Positions 1-8,406 of a stretch of DNA of 64,000 nucleotides are shown here, piece by piece. Source of the DNA: Vibrio pomeroyi (GTDB lineage: Bacteria > Pseudomonadota > Gammaproteobacteria > Enterobacterales > Vibrionaceae); assembly GCF_024347595.1 (NCBI RefSeq), contig NZ_AP025507.1, positions 1,488,001 to 1,552,000 of the forward strand. The letters run 5' to 3'. The translations under genes and the position numbers were made by a program. Position 1 is the stretch's first letter. Every line of letters starts with the position of its first letter. The notes below the pieces were generated by a model. The model did no database searches, was not told the DNA's origin, and was given only the letters and a program-made list of their open reading frames with translations.

Positions 1-598
1 AAGCGATGATCGTCGGATAACTCGCGACCTCTTGCAGCGAAGGATTGGTTTGTGCGATAGAGGAATGAGGTGAAGTGACACAAACATGGTGCTCTTCAAA
101 CAGCTTAATGACCTTATAACTATCTGGAATATAATCAGGGAATGCGATAGCTAAATTAACCTTACCGCTTTCCATTAACTCGTGCAGGTTATCGATTTCG
201 AAGTCACGCACAATCAGCTTTAATTCCGGCGCTTGCTCCCTTAGCTTTGCTATCAAGCTCGGTAAAATAATCTGCTGGGCATAATCTGTCGCCGCAATCA
301 CAAACGTCCCTTTGGCTTTCTCTGGCACAAAGTTAGTCTTTGATAACAGTAAGTTGAAATCGATAAGCAGACGATCCACACCAACTGACAACTCTTGAGC
401 AAATGTCGTAGGAACAAAGCCATTAGTCTTCCTCACGAACAACCTATCGTCGAACACTTCACGCAGTTTCTTTAAATGCCCACTGACGGCTTGTTGAGTC
501 ATGCCTAATTGGTTGGCAGCTTTAGATGCGTTCTCTTCACGTATTAGCGCTTGGAAAACCCTGAGTTGCTTTATGTCTAATCGATCTAATTTGCTCAC
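1..598 (-). CDS. LysR-family transcriptional regulator (3' end outside window)
   Basis: The reverse strand is open from a GTG at 598 to the window edge and gives about 199 residues. The N-terminus has the LysR winged helix-turn-helix (residues about 5-65, with AANQLGMTQQAVSGHLKKL), followed by the start of the substrate-binding domain (TFVIAATDYAQQIILPSL). A short AGGTGA ribosome site lies only 2 bases before the GTG, so the start is plausible but not certain. It is divergent from the short-chain dehydrogenase gene at 752, and LysR proteins often control the divergent neighbour; that link is inference. The effector is unknown, and the C-terminal third is missing from view. Confidence 0.9.
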   Translation of the reverse strand, partial: MSKLDRLDIKQLRVFQALIREENASKAANQLGMTQQAVSGHLKKLREVFDDRLFVRKTNGFVPTTFAQELSVGVDRLLIDFNLLLSKTNFVPEKAKGTFVIAATDYAQQIILPSLIAKLREQAPELKLIVRDFEIDNLHELMESGKVNLAIAFPDYIPDSYKVIKLFEEHHVCVTSPHSSIAQTNPSLQEVASYPTIIA

Positions 599-751
599 AC
601 TCACCTACACCCGTGAAATTGGATTATGCATGAGTGTAACACTGCACAAGAAAAACCAGTAACACTCACAATTAAGCTTTGTTTCTACTTGTTTAGTCAT
701 TTAGTTAAAGTTCCTCCATCGAAACGAAACACATACAGATCGGAGAACAAC

Positions 752-1357
752 ATGAAAACAATTATTCTAATTGGCGCACGTGGCAAGATGGGTCAAGCAG
801 CACTAATGGGCTTAGGCAATCACCAGATAATCACAGCGGGTCGCTCTGGCGATGTCGACCATATTGTTGATATCACCGACCCAAAGTCGATTGAAGCGCT
901 TTACAAGAACGTGGGACACTTCGATGCGGTTGTGAACACAGTCGGCTTATGCGAATACAACACCTTTGCAGATATGACGGAAGAACAGTGGATGACCACG
1001 GTAATGAGCAAAATGATGGGACAAATTAATCTTGTTCGCATCGGCCAAAAGTACATCGCTGACGGTGGTTCATTTACACTGATTAGCGGTATTTTGAATG
1101 TGAAGCCAATCCCTTTCGCTATTGCAGATGCGACCACCAGCGGCGCGATTGATACCTTCGTAAAGTGTGTCGCGTATGAGATGCCAAGAAACACCCGCAT
1201 CAATGTCATCAATCCTACCGTGCTTGCTGAAGCATGGGATGTTTACGGTGAAATGATGCCAGGTTTTGGACCCGTACCAAGCAAATTAGTCGGCAAAGCA
1301 TTCGAGCGCTCAGTCGATGGCTTCCTTACCGGTGAAGTAATTTTTGTAGACGCTTAA
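752..1357 (+). CDS. Short-chain dehydrogenase/reductase family protein
   Basis: A cytoplasmic NAD(P)-dependent oxidoreductase-like protein of 201 residues. The start chosen is ATG 752, preceded by CGGAGA at good spacing. A longer frame from 626 adds residues that look like untranslated leader. The glycine-rich cofactor motif is GARGKMG near residue 8, which is variant for SDRs, and VVNTVG near residue 62 matches the NNAG-type motif. The usual Tyr-x3-Lys is not obvious: the expected region reads PFAIADATTSGAID, so catalysis may be altered, as in several short SDR proteins annotated only by fold. It is divergent from the LysR gene at 598, which may regulate it. The substrate is unknown. A strong bidirectional hairpin terminator follows. 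Confidence 0.82.
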   Translation: MKTIILIGARGKMGQAALMGLGNHQIITAGRSGDVDHIVDITDPKSIEALYKNVGHFDAVVNTVGLCEYNTFADMTEEQWMTTVMSKMMGQINLVRIGQKYIADGGSFTLISGILNVKPIPFAIADATTSGAIDTFVKCVAYEMPRNTRINVINPTVLAEAWDVYGEMMPGFGPVPSKLVGKAFERSVDGFLTGEVIFVDA

Positions 1358-1388
1358 CTTTACCAACAAAACGTACACCTATAACGAA

Positions 1389-1414
1389 AAAGGCGAACCC
1401 CTCGGTTCGCCTTT
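1389..1414. terminator. Bidirectional intrinsic terminator
   Basis: An 11-bp perfect stem (AAAGGCGAACC / GGTTCGCCTTT) with a 4-base loop, A-rich on one side and T-rich on the other. It lies between the converging dehydrogenase and LysE-type genes and can serve both. Hairpins with almost the same stem recur at 8350 and 9559. Confidence 0.85.
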
Positions 1415-1444
1415 CTTCCTAGATAGTTTGGTTAAAAACGATAT

Positions 1445-2071
1445 CTATCGATTTATCGCCAAATATGAGCCAGCCGCAATCATTATTCCACCAGCACTTT
1501 GGTTTAATCTTTTATGAGCGCGTGGCGTTTTAAGTAAACTTGCCATTCTGCCCGCGCCCATAGCAATGATCATTAAACCGGACATAAGAGCAACCGCCGC
1601 TAAAACAGAAACCAAGACAATATCTTGTGAACGCAAAACCGTCAGATCAATAAACGTCGGTAAGAATGAAATATAGAACAGAATCACTTTCGGGTTTGAT
1701 GCTGAAATCAAAAAGCCTTGAGCGAAACTAGCAAGTTCTGATTTCTGACTTTGTTTTGCCGCGAGCTCAGCTGTACCTTGCACTTCAGGCAGGCTTTTAA
1801 ACATCTTGTAACCCAAGTAAATCAAATAAGCGGCACCAACATAACGAATCACCTCAAAAGCCAATGACCAGTTCTCAGCAATCGTCGCTAGACCAAAACA
1901 GGCAATCGCCAGATAAATCAGATCACTGCAGATCATTCCTACAGAAAGAGAGATGCATTTTCGCCATCCATCGACCATACCACGAGCCAAAATCGCAAAG
2001 ACACCTGGCCCCGGAGTAATGCCAAATATAAACATGGCAATAAAGAATGTAACTGCGCCTTCTAATGACAT
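1445..2071 (-). CDS. LysE/RhtB-family amino-acid exporter
   Basis: A 208-residue inner membrane protein with about six hydrophobic segments and the family signature near the N-terminus (FGITPGPGVFAILARGM, residues about 16-32). It ends with the helix IMIAAGSYLAINR. Members export amino acids such as lysine, threonine or homoserine; the substrate here cannot be told. The start ATG 2071 has an AAGGA site 7 bases upstream. It is transcribed on the minus strand about 110 bases after the gene at 2179-2820, so it may have its own promoter. The length is normal for the family. Confidence 0.88.
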   Translation of the reverse strand: MSLEGAVTFFIAMFIFGITPGPGVFAILARGMVDGWRKCISLSVGMICSDLIYLAIACFGLATIAENWSLAFEVIRYVGAAYLIYLGYKMFKSLPEVQGTAELAAKQSQKSELASFAQGFLISASNPKVILFYISFLPTFIDLTVLRSQDIVLVSVLAAVALMSGLMIIAMGAGRMASLLKTPRAHKRLNQSAGGIMIAAGSYLAINR

Positions 2072-2178
2072 TGGCTTGTCCTTACTTATAACCCAACATG
2101 ATTGGTCACGAACGTATCATGGAGTTTTGACTAGAGTAAAGAGAACATTGGGGATGATAGTATTGTCAGGGAAACCTC

Positions 2179-2820
2179 TTACATAGGTTTCAGTATTGCC
2201 CAGCTAGGGACGGCGATTTTTTTACTGATTGCTAGGTGACGTATGTAAATCACGGAGGCAATAGAAACGATCGCACTTACATCTGTGTACGATGGCAACA
2301 ACGCCAGAGTTGTGGCATGTAATGTACACCCTAACGCCACAGGAATTGCATAAAGCTCCTTTGATAACAGTAAGGTTGGACGTTGAATCAATACGTCCCT
2401 AATAACGCCTCCCCCCACGGCGGTAATAATACCCAACATGATTGGACCGAGTGGTAGCCCGAAACCTAAGCTCCATGCTTTTTCGGTCCCTTGAATCGCA
2501 AACATGGCGATAGCAATAGCATCGACGTAAAGGTTAATCGTATGAAACCATCGCTTCTTCAAAAACGAAACACAGATAAAACCCATTAAACTACTCACAA
2601 CCGCGATCCAAACATAATATAGTTCCTCTGACCAAAACACGGTTACACCGAGCAATACATCACGTGTGCTACCTCCCCCTACTGCCGTAATTACACCCAA
2701 TACCGCCACCGTGAAAATATCCGTCTTTTTTTCACTCGCGGCCAATACCGCAGACAAAGCGAAAGCCGCCGTACCAAGAACAGAGATCGTATTTATGAGT
2801 TCCGCGGTTGTTAGGAACAT
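2179..2820 (-). CDS. Trimeric intracellular cation (TRIC) channel family / UPF0126 membrane protein
   Basis: A 213-residue integral membrane protein with two similar halves. Each half carries the family motif AVGGGxxRD(V)LL (GVITAVGGGSTRDVLL near residue 45 and GIITAVGGGVIRDVLI near residue 133). This internal duplication and the glycine-rich kinked helices are typical of bacterial TRIC-type channels, which conduct monovalent cations as homotrimers in the inner membrane. The start ATG 2820 follows AAAGGG. Nothing nearby points to a specific physiological role. Confidence 0.88.
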   Translation of the reverse strand: MFLTTAELINTISVLGTAAFALSAVLAASEKKTDIFTVAVLGVITAVGGGSTRDVLLGVTVFWSEELYYVWIAVVSSLMGFICVSFLKKRWFHTINLYVDAIAIAMFAIQGTEKAWSLGFGLPLGPIMLGIITAVGGGVIRDVLIQRPTLLLSKELYAIPVALGCTLHATTLALLPSYTDVSAIVSIASVIYIRHLAISKKIAVPSWAILKPM

Positions 2821-2914
2821 TTGATTACCCTTTAGATGCTAATTTGGCGATAAAAAAGCAGAGATGAAATCAAAATTCGCGCGTCTGCTTTTATGACAGT
2901 TTGTTTAGGTAGAT

Positions 2915-4483
2915 TTATTTAGTAACGCTATTACGAACCGCTTTGCCCGGGTAAACATTGGGCAGCACTTTAGAGTCTTCTACGACGACTGTTCCGTTAA
3001 CCACAACATACGGGATACCTGTTGATGGCAAACCTGGTTCTTTAAGTGTCGAGTTGTCCGTTACCGTTTCTGGATCAAACATCGTTATATCAGCGTCAGC
3101 GCCCACTTGAATGCGACCCTTTTTACTCATTTGATTGATACCATTGTCTTGAAGAAATTTAGCCGGCATGTAAGACATTTTAGAAACCGCAGCCATCAAT
3201 GGCATTAGGTTGTCTTCACGAACCATTTTCAATACTCGTGCTTGAGTACCTGCGGCTCTTGGGTGTCCTTGTAGACCTTCATAAGACGTATTCCAGCTGT
3301 AAGCCATCATTCCGTTCTCTTTCATCAGTGGAAAAGCATCACTACCGACGATTGTTGACTCATGAGCGAGCGCGTTTTTAAGATCTTGATCCGTTGCACC
3401 GTAGAACATAACACTCGCTTGAGGGTCCTCTTTTAGCAATTGCTCATATCGCTCTTTGGTTAGGGGCTTCATTGTTTCTGTTTCAATAATGTCTGAGTAG
3501 TCTCGTGCCATATTACGCTGGTAGTTTGTTGGCTCTAGGTAGTCTGCCGCTGCAATGGTTGCGCCGTAGTTATATGGGTAGATCTCTGCCGCGACGTTCA
3601 TGCCTTTTGCTTTTGCATCGTCTAGCATCTTAAGTGCAACCGGTGTTTCATTGAGCGTTTGCTGATGTACGTGTTGAACTAACAAGCCACCACCATAAAT
3701 GCCCACTCCAGATAGCATCTCTTCAATACCAATTAAGCCCGATGTTGGTGGAAGTTGGCTTGAGAATCGACCGTGTAAAAAGGTTGGAACACCGTATTCA
3801 CCCGCAAGTCTTTGCCACTCTTTAGTTTCGATAGTCGTTGCAGCTTTAGACATGTAACCAACTGGAACACCGATGCCTAAACCGCCATCTTTTAACTCTT
3901 TGTCGACCATTTCAGAGATCATTTCAATCTGTTGCCTTGATGCAACCTCAGTCAGTGCATCAGAGCTAATCTGCGATGCTTTCGTTTCCTCGCTATCAAA
4001 AATATCGTTGATCATTGTGCCCGTGCGAGTGTGGTAATCATCATTAAAAACTTTGGTTCGAATGCCGGCAGATGAAACGCTTGCACCAAAGTTCGTTTGT
4101 GAACGACCTTCTAGCCTTTGATACCAATCACTCACAGGATAAGCACCAACTTCTAGTGCCAATGGAGTGGTTACACCACTACGTAGATGCAGCTTTTGCA
4201 TCACTGGAATCGCTACAACGTGTGAGTGAGTATCAATAAAGCCAGGTGCAACAACCAGACCTTCAGCATCAATCATCTTATCGCCTTCAATTGCATCACT
4301 CGTGATAGCAACGATCTTTCCATCTTCAACAGCTACATTAGTAACTTGGTCAAACCCTGTTTCAGGATCCATAACTCGACCATTCATAATCACTAAATCG
4401 TAAGCGAAGACACTTGGTGACATTGCCACTAACATTGCTAGGGTCGTACGTTTGATTTGAGTAGCTTTGATTTGCTTGTTCAT
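2915..4483 (-). CDS. Exported D-aminoacylase / N-acyl-D-amino-acid deacylase-like amidohydrolase
   Basis: A 522-residue amidohydrolase-superfamily metalloenzyme. Residues 1-27 form a signal peptide, so the enzyme is probably periplasmic. The fold starts with the small beta domain (YDLVIMNGRVMDPETG) and the metal-binding D-T-H-S-H at 84-88 in PGFIDTHSHVV. LVQHVHQQT near residue 267 and the C-terminal GRIQVGADADITMFD and GIPYVVVNGTVVV blocks match D-aminoacylases and N-acyl-D-glutamate deacylases. It should hydrolyse an N-acyl amide; the exact substrate is unknown. A GGAG site lies 8 bases before ATG 4483. Its promoter has the shared operator at 4582-4596 and an aligned -10 (AATAAT, 4541-4546), which suggests control by the LysR protein at 5815 (inference). 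Confidence 0.85.
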   Translation of the reverse strand: MNKQIKATQIKRTTLAMLVAMSPSVFAYDLVIMNGRVMDPETGFDQVTNVAVEDGKIVAITSDAIEGDKMIDAEGLVVAPGFIDTHSHVVAIPVMQKLHLRSGVTTPLALEVGAYPVSDWYQRLEGRSQTNFGASVSSAGIRTKVFNDDYHTRTGTMINDIFDSEETKASQISSDALTEVASRQQIEMISEMVDKELKDGGLGIGVPVGYMSKAATTIETKEWQRLAGEYGVPTFLHGRFSSQLPPTSGLIGIEEMLSGVGIYGGGLLVQHVHQQTLNETPVALKMLDDAKAKGMNVAAEIYPYNYGATIAAADYLEPTNYQRNMARDYSDIIETETMKPLTKERYEQLLKEDPQASVMFYGATDQDLKNALAHESTIVGSDAFPLMKENGMMAYSWNTSYEGLQGHPRAAGTQARVLKMVREDNLMPLMAAVSKMSYMPAKFLQDNGINQMSKKGRIQVGADADITMFDPETVTDNSTLKEPGLPSTGIPYVVVNGTVVVEDSKVLPNVYPGKAVRNSVTK

Positions 4484-4581
4484 GATGTTGACTCCAAAGG
4501 TAAGTAAATTAAGTCAGCGTTGTCCGCCTCTTTGACTCACATTATTGATGAGCTTTGTCAGCCTGATAAATCACTTAAGAC

Positions 4582-4596
4582 GGACGAAACACATCC
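4582..4596 (-). promoter_or_regulatory. Palindromic operator upstream of the amidohydrolase gene
   Basis: The plus strand reads GGACGAAACACATCC, a near-perfect 5-5-5 inverted repeat flanked by GAC and AAA. The same element occurs at 5675-5689 and 8154-8168. On the minus strand a -10-like AATAAT (4541-4546) lies 35 bases after its last base, the same distance as in the other two promoters. No good -35 is visible, which fits activation by a LysR-type protein bound near -60 (inference). Confidence 0.7.
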
Positions 4597-4752
4597 AAAC
4601 TTCATCAAGCACAATTAACTCTTTGATATAATTAAGAACCCACACCTCAATGCGGCTTACCTCGGTGGCAGTATTTTTTAATTATTTAACTTTCTTATGG
4701 TAGGCAGGAAGGCTTGCGATCCATCTACTTAATTGAACACGCCAACAACTAA

Positions 4753-4779
4753 AAAGGCAGCGTTGTTAACGCTGCCTTT
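4753..4779 (-). terminator. Intrinsic terminator after the beta-barrel protein gene
   Basis: A perfect 12-bp stem (AAAGGCAGCGTT / AACGCTGCCTTT) with a 3-base loop and T-rich flanks, just downstream of the stop of the gene at 4798-5556 on the minus strand. Confidence 0.85.
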
Positions 4780-4797
4780 CCGGTTATACATTAAAAG

Positions 4798-5556
4798 TTA
4801 GAAATAGAATTTGTAGTTGGCCCAAACAACCGTATCGTCTATATCAATCGAACGAATTTCGGACTGCATATAACCTGTGGTGTTATCGACTCTCAGTTGA
4901 CCCCATCGAGTTTTATCATTAGAGAAAGGCGTTGCGATCATTAATGTTGATTTAAGCATCGACGTTTCAATATCACCGTTTAAATAATTGTACTCTGGCC
5001 ATGCCCCGATATAAGTACCATCTTCCCCCAACTGATACATCATATAGAAAGCAGCTGACCCGCCGAACGCTTCTTTGTTATCGGCGTGAAACGACAAAAT
5101 TGATGCATCGGAATATTCACCAGCCAATACGCCTAAGCGTGGGAATAGCTGCAGCCCTTTAACCCCGGTATCAATCGCAGCGACTCCGCCCAAAGACGCT
5201 GAAGTAAACATCGAGTTATCAATAACATCTAGCGATAAAGCCGCTCTTGGAACAATTTTGTTCTCTGTTGAAAAAACATGGAAATATTGAACTCGACTGT
5301 CGGAATACTTCCCCTCTTTAGTCATTGTTCCTTCGACGGTAAGCATGCCGGTTTGCCCATTATCAAAATGAAAATCTCCAGATATTGAGCCCTTTACAGC
5401 GCCTTGGTTACTCATACCAAAGTAAGCTGAGGTACTCGTTTCCGTTAAGTCCGACGGGTTCGGTTCAGCGTCTTCTGCGAATAAATGCGCTGCGAACAAA
5501 GATGTTGTCGCTACAATTGAAAGAATAGATAGAGAAAGTTTTTTGCGGTTAATCAT
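4798..5556 (-). CDS. Putative small outer membrane beta-barrel protein
   Basis: A 252-residue protein with a signal peptide (residues 1-27, ending LFA). The rest is made of alternating short hydrophobic and polar stretches and ends in Phe (WANYKFYF), the usual C-terminal signature of outer membrane barrels. No named family was recognised. The promoter region contains the shared operator (5675-5689) and an aligned -10 (5634-5639), so it appears coregulated with the amidohydrolase and the C45-type enzyme. A role as the outer membrane entry route for their substrate would fit, but that is inference. The ribosome site before ATG 5556 is weak. Confidence 0.7.
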   Translation of the reverse strand: MINRKKLSLSILSIVATTSLFAAHLFAEDAEPNPSDLTETSTSAYFGMSNQGAVKGSISGDFHFDNGQTGMLTVEGTMTKEGKYSDSRVQYFHVFSTENKIVPRAALSLDVIDNSMFTSASLGGVAAIDTGVKGLQLFPRLGVLAGEYSDASILSFHADNKEAFGGSAAFYMMYQLGEDGTYIGAWPEYNYLNGDIETSMLKSTLMIATPFSNDKTRWGQLRVDNTTGYMQSEIRSIDIDDTVVWANYKFYF

Positions 5557-5674
5557 TATATATACCAGTGTAAGTTAAGTTATCACTCTCCTATGAATAA
5601 GCGAGCCGTTGGCTCTCGTTTCCGTACACCGACATTATTGAATGGAACTGATCTATCTAAAACTCCGCTAGGAC

Positions 5675-5689
5675 GGATGAAACACATCC
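5675..5689. promoter_or_regulatory. Perfect palindromic operator in the divergent LysR / beta-barrel promoter
   Basis: The plus strand reads GGATGAAACACATCC, with perfect 5-bp arms GGATG and CATCC. It lies 126 bases before the LysR start and about 120 bases before the barrel gene start. On the minus strand AATAAT (5634-5639) is the matching -10. This is the best copy of the three operators and sits next to the regulator gene, as expected for the primary autoregulated LysR site. Confidence 0.72.
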
Positions 5690-5814
5690 AAATAAAAGAT
5701 ACGACGAAGTGCTGAATCCTACGCATTACGCACATCATAGTTGGACATATGAATTACCTAATCCTGCAAATATCTGATAGGTTTATGTAATGCCCTAATG
5801 ATTGAGTACAGCCT

Positions 5815-6732
5815 ATGAATTTTAGTATTGAACAGTTACTCTCCTTTGTGACCGTTTACGAAGAACGGTCATTCAGCAAAGCAGCAGCCCGATTAAACAA
5901 GCACCGCACAACCACAGGCCAAGTTATCAATAACCTTGAAGATGTGTTAGCTGTTGAGTTATTCGAGCGCATAGGCCGTACGGTGGAGCCTACTGAAGAC
6001 GGCAAGCTTCTTTACCACTATGCTAAGTCCGCGATTGAGCAATCTCGCATCTTCGATAACATTGCATTAAGCCTTTCTTACGGTGGGCTAGAAAGCATCA
6101 ATTTTGCCTACCCTAGTATGACCCCACATCGCCTACTCTCTTCGATACGAGCTCAACTCGACCAAGACTTCCCGAATATGAAGGTCAACTTTCTAGTCAG
6201 GTCAAAGAGTCAGATTGAACAAGGGCTGGCAAGTGGCGATATTCACTTTGGCTTAGTGATGATCGACAAAGGCAAAGGAATGTACAGTAAAGACTCGACC
6301 TTTATTGGCCATATCGAGTTTTTGCCGTTCGTCAAAAAGGGAGGCAAACTCTCCCAGCTTTCACCGACTGAAGCATTGACCGCTTTACGCACTACACGCC
6401 AGTTTGTTTTAAGTGCTTTTAAAGATGAAGGCATGAAAGATAAACTCTTGGTATCAGCCATACATGAAGAAGTTGATCAGCTTGCCTTGGTTATAAAGCT
6501 GGTTCAGGACGAACTTGGTTGGGCATGGTTGCCTAAAGTGTTGTCAGAATCACCCTATGTAACTGAAAGTTTGGAAGCATTGGAAGTAGACCAATTGAAA
6601 ATCGGAATGAAGTTCTCGTTTGCGCTTTGGAACCCACATTCGAAGCAAATTATGGTAATCAAAAAGTCGATCATAACAGCGACAGATGCCTACATTGAGC
6701 ACTTTATGTCGTTACAAACCCCATCTAAATAG
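5815..6732 (+). CDS. LysR-family transcriptional regulator
   Basis: A cytoplasmic regulator of 305 residues. The winged helix-turn-helix spans about residues 3-62 (SFSKAAARLNKHRTTTGQVINNLE), followed by a long linker helix and a periplasmic-binding-protein-like effector domain (from about residue 90). It is divergent from the beta-barrel gene, with a palindromic operator between them. The same operator precedes the amidohydrolase and C45-type genes on either side, so this protein is the natural candidate for binding it (inference from position and LysR biology). The effector may be an N-acyl compound or its product. A bidirectional terminator follows at 6782. Confidence 0.9.
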   Translation: MNFSIEQLLSFVTVYEERSFSKAAARLNKHRTTTGQVINNLEDVLAVELFERIGRTVEPTEDGKLLYHYAKSAIEQSRIFDNIALSLSYGGLESINFAYPSMTPHRLLSSIRAQLDQDFPNMKVNFLVRSKSQIEQGLASGDIHFGLVMIDKGKGMYSKDSTFIGHIEFLPFVKKGGKLSQLSPTEALTALRTTRQFVLSAFKDEGMKDKLLVSAIHEEVDQLALVIKLVQDELGWAWLPKVLSESPYVTESLEALEVDQLKIGMKFSFALWNPHSKQIMVIKKSIITATDAYIEHFMSLQTPSK

Positions 6733-6781
6733 ACGGAACGAGTTTAGACTTTATCAGCTCAAGCTTTAGAAACAAAATCAA

Positions 6782-6809
6782 AAAAGGTGATCCACAAGGA
6801 TCACCTTTT
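6782..6809. terminator. Bidirectional intrinsic terminator
   Basis: A 12-bp perfect stem (AAAAGGTGATCC / GGATCACCTTTT) with a 4-base loop between the converging LysR gene and the C45-type gene. Confidence 0.85.
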
Positions 6810-6879
6810 ATTAAGTTCGCAACATAGTCACTTGTCACTAGCTTGTATTCACCTGCATGATTATCTGAGCACTGATAGA

Positions 6880-8061
6880 TTAATTGTTGTTAAACAAAGA
6901 CTTCACATCAATATGAGCCCAGCTGGTATCATTGCCAAGCGCAGGCAGTTTGACCCACATTTGCAGCTCATTTAAGTCAGCGACGACTTGGTAGTTGGTT
7001 AAATCCACATCTTGATTGATTGGCTTAGTGACACCGCCATTATCTTTGAAGCTGCCATCCTCGTTATATAGTGGTAAATCAAAGATGTTACGCATTACTT
7101 CAGCGTCAATGTGACCGCACAGGTCTTGATGGCGTGCGTTTAAGTTATCAAGACGTTTCAGTGAAAAGCTTTGAGTTTCACGAATACCCAAACCCCAATC
7201 TGGGTTTAAAAACGTGTTGACCGTCGCGAACGAGCTAGCATCTTTATCGCTGATACGCTTTCTGTTTTCTTGGATTGTATTCTCGTAAGCGCAAGCTTGG
7301 CCGCTTTTATCCGCTAACATCCAGATCGATGCAATATCGGTACGTGACGCTTGAAAGCGTGAACTAAGAGCTTCGATCGAATCAGACTCCACCATGTAAT
7401 CGACAACTGAATTTAGGAAAGATGGCTTCTCTAGCGATACGATATTACCGCCCATTGATGTACCGTCATGCAGATCGGTATACACACCCTTGTCGTTAAA
7501 GCCAGTAACCATCCACTGCCAACCTGGCCAGCTCACATTCACTAATCCGTTTGAACCGTCTGTTGGATTATAAACCGTGGTATAGATTGGAAAGTCTAGG
7601 AACACATCACTCCAGTCCATATTACGACCAACAACCGAATGACCATCGACCGTACTTTTGCCCCAAGTTGCTAACGAAGAACAACCAGAGAACGAGTGTA
7701 ACTTTCCAAGGTAAATCGCCATTGGACCGCTTTGGTCTAGCACGATGACTTTTTCCAGAGGCCAGCCCAGACCATCAGCGACACCTTGGAAGTATTGCTT
7801 ACGACGTAAAGAAAGTGCTGCGAAAACGCGAGTGCCAAACAGTTCAAACGCTTCTTTTTGACTGATTAACCCTTTATCAAACTCAGGCTGAACAATAACG
7901 TCGTACATCGCTTGCATGTGCTCTTTTGACAGGTTTCCGTACTGCTTGCCCATTTCATACCAGCTGCCGTTAAGCTGAAGAACGTATAGCATTTCCTCAC
8001 TAGTTTCAAACATTGTGCCGTTTTCAAATTGAGCTTTAGTAGTAAGTGTTGAAGTGTTCAT
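6880..8061 (-). CDS. C45-type autoproteolytic acyltransferase/hydrolase (penicillin acyltransferase-like Ntn hydrolase)
   Basis: A 393-residue protein of the Ntn-hydrolase type related to acyl-CoA:6-aminopenicillanic acid acyltransferase and choloylglycine hydrolases. The likely self-cleavage site is Gly126-Cys127 in HSFSGCSSLATWG, so Cys127 becomes the N-terminal nucleophile. GRNMDW at 145-150 supplies the Arg, Asn and Asp typical of the pocket. It has no signal peptide, so it is probably cytoplasmic. Members cut or transfer acyl groups on amides; the substrate is not evident. The start ATG 8061 follows AGAGGT. The operator at 8154-8168 and a -10 TACAAT (8113-8118) place it with the amidohydrolase and barrel genes in one regulon (inference). 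Confidence 0.82.
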   Translation of the reverse strand: MNTSTLTTKAQFENGTMFETSEEMLYVLQLNGSWYEMGKQYGNLSKEHMQAMYDVIVQPEFDKGLISQKEAFELFGTRVFAALSLRRKQYFQGVADGLGWPLEKVIVLDQSGPMAIYLGKLHSFSGCSSLATWGKSTVDGHSVVGRNMDWSDVFLDFPIYTTVYNPTDGSNGLVNVSWPGWQWMVTGFNDKGVYTDLHDGTSMGGNIVSLEKPSFLNSVVDYMVESDSIEALSSRFQASRTDIASIWMLADKSGQACAYENTIQENRKRISDKDASSFATVNTFLNPDWGLGIRETQSFSLKRLDNLNARHQDLCGHIDAEVMRNIFDLPLYNEDGSFKDNGGVTKPINQDVDLTNYQVVADLNELQMWVKLPALGNDTSWAHIDVKSLFNNN

Positions 8062-8153
8062 AATGACCTCTATTTATCTAAGTAAGTTGGTTTGCTTCTT
8101 TGCGATGGGGTCATTGTATGGACGATTTTTAAATACCAATAATTCAATATGAC

Positions 8154-8168
8154 GGACGAAACTCATCC
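8154..8168 (-). promoter_or_regulatory. Palindromic operator upstream of the C45-type gene
   Basis: The plus strand reads GGACGAAACTCATCC, differing from the 4582 copy at one base and flanked by the same GAC and AAA. The minus-strand -10 TACAAT (8113-8118) is at exactly the spacing seen in the other two promoters. The rest of the 345-base gap to the next gene holds only the terminator at 8350. Confidence 0.7.
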
Positions 8169-8349
8169 AAATGTGAAGTGCACGAACATATGAGATCAGA
8201 GGTCATCGAGCAGAAGCGCAGTCACATCGGTAGATGAGTTGGAATCGCAGAAGAAAGAAAGAGAAACAGATTGAGAGAATAGATAGAGCTAGAGGTTGAC
8301 CAAATTTATAATTAGGCACGTCGCCAACAAAAGATTTAGCCAAATAAAA

Positions 8350-8371
8350 AGGCGAACCTAGTGGCTCGCCT
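8350..8371 (-). terminator. Intrinsic terminator after the carbonic anhydrase gene
   Basis: A 9-bp stem with one G-U pair (AGGCGAACC / GGCTCGCCT), followed on the minus strand by a T-run. It lies 36 bases past the stop of the gene at 8407-9267. Confidence 0.75.
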
Positions 8372-8406
8372 CTGCAAAATATTGAGTACCAATCAAGGTA
8401 ACAAGA

